Positions 9,701-21,700 of a DNA stretch of 64,000 nucleotides are shown here, in pieces; the stretch's first letter is position 1; each line of letters opens with the position of its first letter. The position numbers and the translations under genes were made by a program. The stretch is from contig NC_135783.1 of the NCBI RefSeq assembly GCF_051106095.1, positions 195,684,947 through 195,748,946 on the forward strand. The letters are read 5' to 3'. The notes under the pieces are model-generated. The model did no database searches and was not told the DNA's origin. It saw only the letters and a list, made by a program, of their open reading frames with translations. The DNA comes from Pogona vitticeps. Taxonomy: Eukaryota; Chordata; Lepidosauria; Squamata; Agamidae.

Positions 9701-12700
9701 TTTTCAAATTAAAATTTACATTCCAGTTTCACTCTTGAGCTAAGATGAAGACTCTGCTATTTCTACCTTCAGACTTTATACTAACCAGGGTGTATAAAAA
9801 TCAGTGATTTTTTAAAAATCAAATTGATTTAAATCATTATTGTCAGAAACCCAAATTTTTAAATTTACATTGTCATTTAAAATAATCAGCTCCACCCTGA
9901 TACTAATGAAAACTGTACAATTAGCTGGGTGCAGTAGGTCCAGTCTAGTGTTTTTTTATGTAGTGTTGTTTCATAATCCCAGTATTTTCTGTTGCAATAT
10001 ACTGCTGGATAGCTCAGTGCTTTAGGTCTCTGGCTGCTGAGCCAGAGGTTGGAAGTTCATTTCCTCCTCCTTGACAAGGGCTGGGCTTGATGATCTGCAG
10101 GGTCCCTTCTAAGATGATGAGGGTGATGATGGTGAAATTTGTGCCGTCAGTTCTGACTTACAGCAACATTTTTTCCATGGTTTTTTTGTCTGTTTTTGTT
10201 AGAGAGTACGCAGGTTTAAGTGCCTTATGCTGTGGACGCTTAAACTTTATTCAAAGAAAGGGAAAGAAAGACAGAATATGGTAGAAATGTTGTAATATTA
10301 TATAAATTCAAAGTTTGTGGTCCTTCATATATTCAGAGTATTCATTGCATCAAGCATAAGGTCTCTGGTAATCTTATTTGAAAACGGAGAAAGGCGGTGG
10401 CTGCATTTGGATGCTTATCTGAGGCTTTGTAAGCCAAGGTCTAAAGTGTGAATGTAGGCTAGACTTCCTGATTCTGTCTGACCTGGAGAACTCTGGCGTG
10501 AAGTTGATTAACAAACCAGGAAAATAAGCTGCTATCACATCCTGTTTTGTTTTCCTATGTGTGGTATAACACAGGGCTCTAGCTCAATGAAATCCCAAGT
10601 TCTTCACTCTGATGAAGATGGGCACAAAGAATGGAGAATGGAGGAACATGTAATCTACAGCGTCATAAAGCATGATTCTGTAGGTCTGTTGAAATATAAA
10701 GTGGTCAGTACAGTATGGTCTTTTATATTGAAATATAAGGTTTAGAAAAAAAATTCTGATGTATGAATCAAGTGTTTTCCTTTTTGCCAGAAATAGGTTT
10801 CTTAGAGTTTTGATTGTTTCTACAACAAACCAGTATTATTAATTGTAAGCAATTTGGTCTTAAATGTGGGTGAGACATTGGTACAGGACCTTTTTTCTTT
10901 TAAAAAAAGTTAATAGCTATCATTCTGCATGTTTGTGTTGATCCAGAAGGGCACTTACTCGGTCTTTGAGTATAAATCTATAGTTACTGTGTCGTTTAGT
11001 TTCATGAAGTGGATGTACTTGAGAAATCACTTCTGATGATGTATTGATTCTTTGTTTCTTGCTCCTATTAACTTTCCTTTGAGTGGCTGAGATCTTCATT
11101 GTCTGTGTGTGATGCTTGAAGTTGAAAGGTAGCTTAAGAATCAGCCCAAAGCTATAGCAGCAAGTAAGGTGAAAATGAGGGAGCCTCTACTCACTGTTAA
11201 TTGGTACTAGGAGTTGGTATTGCTATAACAGAACCTAAAAACTATTGCTTCTGCAATTTTGTCAAAGGGATAGGAATGGCTTATGCTAGATCTGGTATAT
11301 CATCTGTGGAGACTGCTGATTTATTCACAGATTCTGGTAAGGTAGCTTTCCTGTGAAATATGCCAGAATTAGTTGGATCAGCCTATTTCTTAGATCCAGA
11401 ATTGTATCCAAAAGTCAGAAGCATGTACCATGAATTATACTAGTGTTACTGATACCATTCATGTGAGAAAACTTTGCAAGGTTACACATGTGGTTCTAGT
11501 GTTCTGGTTTCCTTTGTAATTGTTTGAACCAAGAAATATATGAAATCCTTGATCTTCTAAGGCAGTATTCCCCCAACCTTTTTGTGATTGCGCACTAGCT
11601 GAGCCTCTGAGGAATGCGGGGCACCCCCCCCCGTGCTTGCGCACGCGGTCTCAGATGCATACGTGGGGGAGTGCTTACACTGGCGTGCGTGCGCAAAGCA
11701 GCTGTGGGGAGGAGAGTGTGTGCGGGGGTGGGTGGGAGATCTGTCTCCGCGACCTGGTCCGGCTCAGGCCACAGACTGGCACTGGGCCGTGGACCGGGGT
11801 TGATGACCTCTGTTCTAAGGCACTGGTTCCCAGCCTTGGGTCCCTAGATGTTCATGGCCTACAGAAATCCTGGCCAGCACAACTAGCGATGTAGACTTCT
11901 TGGAGTTTAAATTCAAGAATGTCTGGGGATCTAAGGTTGGGAACTACCGCTCTAAGAGAATACCTGAGGTGTATAAGTATTAGCAGAGGAGAATAAAGTA
12001 TTTCTGGTCCAGAGCAGCAAAAGATTCATAGTTTGTTAAGGAAAACAATTTGTCTGATTAACATAAATTATTTTTTGCACTAATCTGGGTCACAGGATGA
12101 AGAGTAACACCAATTTTCTGATGAGCAAGATAGCGCTGATAAGACATAGTGGTTACAGATAACTTTCTAAGTAGAACACAAAGAGTTTCTTGTGACTCTT
12201 TAATTGGCTGTGCCATAGTATTTGCTGTCATGTTATAAACCACAGGCTTTATTTATATATATTTTTTATTATTATTATTACTGACCTCAGTCTGCTGAGC
12301 AACCTAGGAGTTGCTTAAGTATGGCTGTGGCAGTATAAGTGTTAACATTCTGAATTTGATAGCAGTAGACTCCTACACCTTGTTACAAATTTCTTTTGAA
12401 ACTTAACATAATTTTGTAAGTGCTTTTTTGCAAGGAATGGGAGCTGTTTGGTATAGGGAAAGCAGAAGCTTCAGAAGCACTATGTAGCTGTGTATGTCAT
12501 TGTTTGAACATAGAATTTTACAAGGGGAAACTATTCAAGGTCATGTCACCCTTTTCTACTGGGATAATAGCTGGTTACAATCCTGTTGCATAGGTTTTGC
12601 CTACAGAAGGGTAATAATGTGACCAGCAAGGGAAGATTTTCAGTAATTAAAGACTTCCTACTTTTGTCCCATGGCCCGTCTGACTTCCTTTTATAAGTGT

Positions 12701-15700
12701 AGTTGTGCTCAGCCTTTGGGAACCCCAGGATGGAAGGAAGAACTCTTTAATTTCTGTATGTCCTTTTATAGTGTGGCTTTTGACTGTAATTGTGTGTAGC
12801 TCCTCTATGTCTATCTCTCTGTTTGTTTGCTTGCTTGTTTGTTTGTTTGTTTTTGTTTTCTATCCTGCCAAGATGTAATTATCACTCAAAGAGGATGTAA
12901 CATGTCTCAGGTTACAACAGCATATCATGAAAATTGGGAAATTCCACATTTCTGAATATGAGAAGATACCTGGTGCTACAATTTGGCCGAAATCCTGTTT
13001 GCATGGGCAAATATTTAAAGCTGATGAGGTTGTCAGCCATGGTGATTTTTTGGAAATAAAACAATTCTGAAAAATACTTGCATAAAGAGGATTTCAAACT
13101 TTGCTATAAGTAGTCCATGTGGTCAGTAACTCAGTTTCAGCCAGAGTGGATTTGATTTAAATAAATTTAATTAAAAATAATTGATTTTTATCCATTCTGA
13201 TTTCAGTGCATATGCAGTATCATGAATGAACTGAGGAATGAATCTGCTCCTAGAATGTCAACTCTTATTATAATTAATAATTGCATCTCATTGAGTCATT
13301 AAATCAATGTTGATGGATACTGACCTTGTCCAGGGTTTTCTAGGAGTAGGGTACATAGAGGTGGCTTACCATTCCCTTCTGGAGGTGCATTGTGACTATG
13401 GAGCTTGCCCGGGACAATGCAGGTTGGCTGTTCTCTAAGGAGGGGCAGTGTGGAGTTGAACTTCCAACTCCTGGCACTACTGCCAGGTACTCCACCTCAC
13501 TGTACATCCAAGAGAAGAAAGTTTAAAATTGTGGGTTTATCTCCCTTTATTTGTTCTCTCTTAATATTTAATTCCTTTTAATATTAAAATATACTTGTGG
13601 TCTCTCCAACCTGATTGATGGTTCCTTGACTATTTCATGGATAAGAATGCAGTTATCTCTCATTCTTCACATTTCTTCAAATATTATTTTACATTTCATA
13701 CTTCAAAAAATATGCCAAAATGTGTGTTGTGGGGGGAGAGCTCCAAAACCACCAATTGCAGCGATGGGACCCCCAGGGAGGTCTCCCACGGCGTGCCCAC
13801 CACCATGGGAGACCTCCCTGGGGATTCCTGCCACAGCGATGGGCACCTTTGGAGCTCCCAAAGGGCTTCCTCCAATGTCGGGCGGAAAGCACTTTGACAG
13901 CTCCGAAGGCAAAAAGGCAGGGGGAAGGGGTGGAAAATTGGAATTTCCTGGCCTTTCTCCCTTCCTTTGGAGCTTTCAGAGGGCTTCCTCCAATGTTGGG
14001 GGAAAGCCCTTTGAGAGCTCCGAAGCCAGCGATCATGGCGGCGGGGACCCCACGGAGGTCTCCCTGGGGTCCCTGCCACCGCGATCGGCGGCTTCAGAGC
14101 TCTCAAAGGGCTTTCTCCCGACATCGGAGGAAGCCCTTTGAAAGCTCCGAAGCCAAAAAGGCAGGGAGAAAGGGCGGGAAATTCAAAGTTCCTGCCCTTC
14201 CTCCCTGCCTTTTTGCAGGGAGCCATTTACAAACAGCTCTGCTGGCAAAAAAAATGGCATTGACTTGTGAATGGAGCCTCGACCTTGTTCGTAGGTCGAG
14301 CTCCATTCACAAGTCGATGCCAATTTTTGCAAATGGGGCTATTCATAAATCGAAAAGTCCATATGTAGGGCCATTCGTAAGTCGAGGGTTGACTGTAGTT
14401 GGCTGGCTAAGGAAGATCTGGGAAGTAACGCTAATGTTTAAAATACACCTGTTTTAATAGGGAATTAAATTATCAACATAATAATCTATTTATTGAAAGA
14501 TGGGCCTTGTTTATCAATTCTGGGAATGATAAAATAAAAAATCTTTCATTTTGTGTTTATTCAGCTTAATGTAAATATATTTTTTCTCTTTCCAAGTGAT
14601 GTTTTAGAAATAGCATATAAATATAGCTATTTCTCTTTGTACTGTATATTTAGCAGTATGTTCTTGAATTATTGGTTATTCGTGAATTAATTTAGGTTGT
14701 TTATGTGAGTAGATCATGTAGTGTACCACCTTTGTTGAACCTGTTACATTTTATAATCTGGCATATGAATGACATTTTTGTAATCAAGTGACTTAAATGA
14801 TTCACAAATAAAAATATCTCATAAAGAAGAGGTACTGTTTGCCAGATTAGACAGTGAAGATCAGAATTTTATACTTGCTATCATAATGGAATTGGTGTCA
14901 CTTTCAGTGGCAAATTGGTGCAAGTTAAAAAGTCTGACATTTCCTATCATAAACCAGTTACTTAACTTGATGTACGATAATGTGAATGAAAGACAAGTAT
15001 TTGTTTTCTGCTAGTTGTTGATTGCCGTATCTAAATGTGGATACTTAACTGCTCTGTGTGCATGAGTGAAACAAGGTGCATAGTAAACAGCACCCTATAG
15101 ATTGGCAACACATGAAAAACTGACAAATGAAACTGTGTCTCTGTTTTGTGTGGCAGGTTAAATAATCTTTAAACAACCAGCAATATTAAATTACTAACAA
15201 AATTATGGCTGAAATGCTCTTGCACAACATTATGCAGCACAAGTAGGAAGACATCATCATCCTACAATAGTATAATTTAATTTGTATTCCAATGCTCCAT
15301 AGGGCCCTCTTTCTACTGGAAGAAGGCTTTGGAAACCTCAGGATAGGGGGAAACCTTTAATAACTAAAACCCTTTGCTAGATTGGTGGCATCAGTCCTGG
15401 TTGCAAGTGATGTTTGGTTATTAAAGGCCTTCCCCTCCCCCAGTGCCAAGACTGGCAACGGTTTCCTCGGGTCAGAAAGAAGCCCTACTGAGTCTTAAAA
15501 CCTAATGTGGTTGTGGTGGGAAATAGGGAACTAATTAAATATTATTGTTGTGGGTGATAACGTCATCCTACTTGCTTGGCATAAAGTTATGCCAAGAGGA
15601 TTTCTGCCTCTACGAGGCAGTGCTGATAAGTATTGAGCCTTTCCCAGAAAAAAATGAGCTGGGAAGCTGTAACTGCCACACTATTCTACATATTCCTCTA

Positions 15701-18700
15701 GGAAGTCAATGCACTTGCGACATTTGTCCTGCAGCTTCTTAAGTCCCTGCAAATAAAATTCTTCCGACTGCTGGTGTAACCACTCGTTTGCAGCATTTGT
15801 TGCCCCCAGAACACACCCAAATTGTTGTCCCTTTAGGTGTTTTTTGAGTTTGGGAAACAGATAATACTCAGAAGGAGCCAGGTTGGGAGAAGAGGGTGGA
15901 TGGGGCATCACTTGAAAGCCTAAGGACAACAGTTTTCCCATTCTCACACCTGCAGTGTTTGACGAGGCATCATGCAACAGGATGACACCTTTGGAGAGCT
16001 TTCCTCGATGTTTTTCGTTGATGTTTTGCCTCAACTTCGTCAATAAAACACAGTAATATTTTGCATTGATGGTTGAACCCTGTTGGAGGTAGTCGACCAG
16101 CAGAACTCCCTTCTTATCCCAAAAAACTGTTGCCATTTGCTTCTGCACCGACCTTTGCACTCAGAACTTCTTTGACCTGGGGTACCACTGTGCCTCCATT
16201 CCTTAGACTGCCCCTTTGTCTCAGGATCATAACAGTAGATCCATGTCTCATTACTATTTTGCCCAGGAAATCTGCAAAATTTCTTGCAAAATGTTCCAAA
16301 ACAGCCACCGATGACTCCACTCATTTCCTCTTTTGTTCAGGTGTCAAAAGTTTGGGGATCCACTTTGCTGCCAGCTTTCTCATTTCCAAGTCGTGGATAA
16401 TGGCAGCAACTCTCTCACGTGATATTCTCAGATATGTAGCAATATTTTTGGCTGATATTCGGCGGTCCTCCATGATCTTGTCATGGATGGCTTTCACATT
16501 TGCAGGCACAGAGACAGAAATAGGCCTTCCACTGGGTTTTTTACTTTCAACACTGAAATGGCCAGTTTTAAAATTGACAACCCAACGTTTAACATAGTTC
16601 ACAAACTATGGGCCACTGTCACCCATAGTTTGTGACATTTCATCATGGATCTGCTTTGCACCTTTCCCTTGGAGAAACAGGAACTTGATTATGGCCGTAT
16701 GCTTTTCCACGTTGAACTTTTCTGGAGGTGCCGCCATGTTCACTTTGGACCGGAAAATGAAAGCTAAGTTAAAATCATAGGTAGTTGATTTTTGCACCGT
16801 TGAATATAGACAAATTGGGCAATACACCCTGCAATTTATAGCTTCCTAACTCAATTTTTTTCTGTGTAAGGCTCAATAATTATCAGCACCCCCATATAGT
16901 TCAACTTTTCATTTAATGGTTTAACAGTGTGCTTAGCAATATTGTAATTGCTATTTTACGAACAGTTCATGTAAGTACGGTGGTGCCCCACATAACGGGC
17001 GCCCCGTTTAACGACGAATCCGCATAGTGATTAAGTTTTTGCAATTGCAAAAGCGATCGCGTTGCGATGTTTTAAATGGTAAAACATCGCTTTGCGATGA
17101 TTGGTAAGCTGTTTCGCTTACCAATTTTCACATAGTGATGTTTTTAGAACAACTGATCAGCGGTTCCAAAATGGCTGCCGGTTTAAAAAATGGCCGCCCG
17201 CTGAGTTTTTGCACCCATTCATCGCTTACCGGGCAGCGAAAATGGCGGCCGTATGGAGGATTTTTGCATAACGGTGAGTTTTTAGCCCATAGGAACGCAT
17301 TAAACGTGTTTTGATGCATTCCTATGGGCTTTTTTGTTCCGTATAGCGACGAATCCACATAGCAATGATTTTTCCAGAAAGGATTATCGCTATGCGGGGC
17401 ACCACTGTATAGGTTGTTGAAGCAAACTGGCCAGTGTGTGTGTTCTTCAAACAGACATGTTGACTTACTTCTGAATAAGGGCCTTCCTTAAGTATGCAGT
17501 GGGGTCTCGACTTACGAACGGCTCGACATACGAACGTTTCGACTTACGAACTGCTCTCATAGGAATATATGGACTCGACTTACGAACTTAGATTCGAGTT
17601 ACAAACTCTTTTTCCTTTTTTTAAAAACTAAGTCATCTTAGGTTAAAAGGAAAAAAGGAAAAATATCCCCCTCTAGTGGCAGAAGATGGAATAGCAACCA
17701 TTAGTTTCTATGGACGAAAAGAGCAGATACGGATTAAATGGTTTTCAATGCATTCCTATGGGAAATGCAGATTTGACTTAACTTTTCGACCTGAGAACTG
17801 CCTTCCAATACGGATTAAGTTCGTAAGCCGAGACCTCACTGTAGATATCTTTCTAACATGCTTACAATAAATGGTATACAGTGTTAGGATTTGCCTATAA
17901 CTAGGATTTGCCTATAACTATTGTTTGTTTTTTCATTCTTGGCTAACATTTCTTTTTCAGGTATGTAACCTTTCACTGATAGTTGTTCTGTTCTGCTCTC
18001 CTGAAAACTGCGTATGTTGTCTGTTGTTAACTCCCTTTTGTTCTATCTTGCCACTTTGACTCAGTTATTATTTTGGAAGTTGACATGACATAACATGTTT
18101 TGCGTCATGAAAATTATTGTACATTAGGATTATTGTATGCATAATAAAGATAGTGCATATTAAAATGTTGGCTGTAAGTAGAATTATTTTAATATCGCCT
18201 AGTTTTGACTTTTAACAGTATTAGTTTGCATTCCTAAATGTGATGTTTGTGGGAATTCAAAAAAACATTTGTTTATGTGTAACTTCTCTTTCTTTGTTAC
18301 AATGCTTCCCCAGCAAGGACAAGTATGGAAGGTTTGCAAAGCTTTTTCACCTTCCCTTTGCCCGCTTTCAGATCAGTATCCTATTCCATGACTTCTGTCT
18401 CTATAATCCACAGCAAACAATAGAAAATTAAAGACCTGCCCTCTTGGCTTTTCACTTTGTTGTGTAGAGGTGCATAGCATGTTCAAGTGTGCATGAGCCA
18501 CTGCTTCTCTATTACTCGAGAATTTTGTGCCCAGAAAAAAGTGGCAGCATGAAAACCAAATTGTTGTGTAGCTTCCTTCTAGGTAGATATTAATCAGATG
18601 GGTGATACAATTCTGCTGTATGCCATTGATTGCTCTGTTCTCTGTTCCAGCTTGTCTTCACTATTGGATTGGAACACAGCTTATATAAGAGAGGTTTCAC

Positions 18701-21700
18701 TAGCTTTGGGAATGGGTGGCTCATAATTTATTTTGGAAATAAACAATTGTGTAGTCACAGAATCCCATAACAGCTGATTTAGACAGTACTCTCTAAAGAT
18801 ATTCTCTTTATTTGAGAGGACTGAAAGAGTAGATAAATCTGGAGAAGCAAAATTAAAGCAGACATGCTGAACATTCAGCCTGGAGCCAGATGCAATCCAG
18901 AGAAGCCCCTCTTTTGGCACAGGCGGTTCAGTAGTTTAATTTTTGTCCCACAGCAAATATAACTAGGAAGTAGTTTGTTTACAAATAAAATCCTTGCCTT
19001 AGGAATGAAGCATGTGACAGTAGAACTGTTTGCCTTTAGCGTGGCTTCTGTTTGTGCCAATAATAATGAAAACTAGGAGCCAAAGCTCTCCTATTATGCA
19101 GTACACAGACATCAGTAGATTGCAGATGCATGCAGTTGGACACAAACCATGGTGGATAAAGATACAGTAATTTTTAAAAAAATCTAAATGATTTAAATCA
19201 CCATTTAAATAAAATAACATTAAATAAAATAATCGTTAAATCTGATTTAAATCAAATCCGCCCTTATACAAATTCCAGCTAAATACTTTCTTTCAATAAG
19301 GGTAATTATTCTCTATAGGACTGTAATGTGTTTGTAGGCTGGACTATGCTTAATATGGCTCTCAGTTCAAAAGCTGTACAAAAATGATAATCATACTAAC
19401 ATACAATTTATATAGTTCTGCCTCTTTGGAACATTTTAGATGTATTTACTTTTAGAAGTAGGAATGCTTATTGTTAAGTGTTTTTGGAGAAATTTCAGAG
19501 GAATCCATGTTTACTACAGATCACTGTATTTTTTTTTTTTTTTTTTTTTGCTTTAGACAAAGTGCACTAAGGCCAGAACTATTTCCTTCTTGATTAGGTT
19601 CATTATTATATGGTGGCAGTTAAAGATGAACCTGCTTCACTAAAAGAGAAGTACCTTTTAAATTTACAACTGAGCTTCCCCCTCACTGCTGTTCTGCACT
19701 AACTGCTTTGAACCTTCCATGCATTTTTTCCAGTAGAAGAGCATCTCTGTACTGTCTCCCATTGCATAGTTCAGCTGTGACAGTTCCCATTCATTTTTTT
19801 TCACCTCACTGAAAAGCTAAGACATATTCCTAGTTTTTGGTTGCAGACTTAACTGACATGATGTTCTGCGAAAAGAATATGTTTTTAAATTCTGTTTTTA
19901 TTTTCTTCCATAGGCATGTGGAGACCCAAAAGCAAAACCGTCATACCTTATTGATAAAAATCTTGAATCAGCTGTCAAATTTATTGTCAGAAAGTTTCCA
20001 GCTGTCGAAACGCGCAACAACAATGTAAGTAATGGAAGAGCAAATATTTGGATCTGTTAAGTAACAATTACCCTTGTCAGTTTTAGTGAAGCATGTGGGA
20101 TCTATTTTTCGGTGTGAGTGTGCAAGGATCACAGCATGGGTCTTGAAACAGGCTGAATCTCAGTGGTAGGCTGATTGGATGTCAGAAGAAATAGAACTCT
20201 ATGGAAGGCAGAGGGCCATTTCTTGAGGAAACAGTGATAGTAGCTTCTTTTGTTGAATGTTGCTGTGCCATAGAAGCCTTAGAAAACAACAGGAGCTTTA
20301 TGTCGTCTTCAGTATGATAATCTTAAGATTGTGCGGTGGCAGTGTCTTAGAAAACAAGATCACAGTATGAACATTTTTAAAACTTTGGTTTGAAAGTGGG
20401 AAATTACCACAAATGATCAGTTAAAATGTACAAATATGAGCTGCAGATGGGATGTTAGTATCAGACATTTGAGGACTAATGCTCAGTGACAATTTCTTAA
20501 GTTAATTCTAATGGAAAGTTTAATAATATTGGTCAGTATTATGTTCACAGTGTAACGGTGGTTGTGTAAACATTTCACTGATACAACCAGCCTTTCAAAC
20601 AGTGTGAAATGTGACTTATGAAGGGGAGCCTCCCAGAGTAGGATCAGTTTTTATGCAGTCGTCCATCCACAATCATGTTATTTTCCTTTTTGCAAGAGTA
20701 TTTGCATAAAACATTTTCAGGTCTTAACATTGCATTTTGCATTTGGTTGCAGTGGTTGCTACAGGTAAGTTAGTCTCTAGGAGTACATCTCAATGTGTTA
20801 TCAACCATATTTTTAAACAAATTCATGGATCTTTGTCTTCACAGGAGATATTTCTGCATATCTCCATGGAAGGCAAACATTAAGGTTTTGGAGTGGGGTG
20901 GGGATAATTTTATGTCTTTTAGAGCTGGGCTCTCCAAACTACAGCCTGCAGGCCCCATGTGGCCCGCCATGCCATTTCATCTGGCCTGTTCCCTTCAGCC
21001 TGTGCGTATGTGGAGGGGTGGGAGGCTTGGGCATGTGTGCGGGCAGGGGTATGTTTGTGTGTGTGTGTACATGGGAGGCACACGTGTATGCAGTGTGCAC
21101 ACATTCCTGTTCCTTCTGCCCTCAAAGATGTTGGAAATATCCGGTGTGGCCCTCGTGGTCAAGCGTTTGGAGACCCCTGTTTTAGAGTCTTGTGAACTGC
21201 CCTGTGAATGCAATGTGCTGGGAAAACATTTGAATAGGGTTGATCTCAATAGATTATGCAGACTGAAGCTATTCTAGTCCAGGGGTCCCCAACCCCCGGT
21301 CTATGGCCCAGGACCGGGCCGTGGCCTTGGCAGGACCGGGCCGCAGAGACAGATCTCCCAATCCCCACATACACGCCCCCCATGTAGTACACCCACCCAT
21401 ATGCACACACGGGCACACACACGGCCTCCCCACATGCACACATGGCCTCCCTGCCCACCCACGCATGCATGCACAGGTACCGTCCCACTCACGCATGGGT
21501 GCCTCGCCCACACATGCATGGGTTCCCCATGTATGGACACCGGCCTCATTAAACCAGAAAAGGTTGGGGACCATCTAGTCCTTCTGGAGGCATTGTGGAA
21601 CTGATACAATATCTCTCAAGAAGTTTGGAACAAGATAATAACTTTAACTCCTTTTTTGTGGTTTCCTCTCCAGTTTCTAGTTTCATTTGTTTTTTCTGGT

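Larger units (their letters stand above)
6707..19913 (+). other. NCKAP1 intron 1, remainder
   Basis: Apart from the items listed separately, the stretches 7485-8256, 8523-9786, 10190-11554, 11950-12566, 14396-15299 and 17842-19162 hold only AT-rich DNA, short homopolymers and short frames. Nothing else in them is recognisable. The first 700 bases are still CpG-rich. Confidence 0.7.

Noticed and set aside
13626-14457. Overlapping frames of 115-245 codons on both strands
   Set aside because: They translate the GC-rich repeated cargo of a MITE, in every frame and on both strands.
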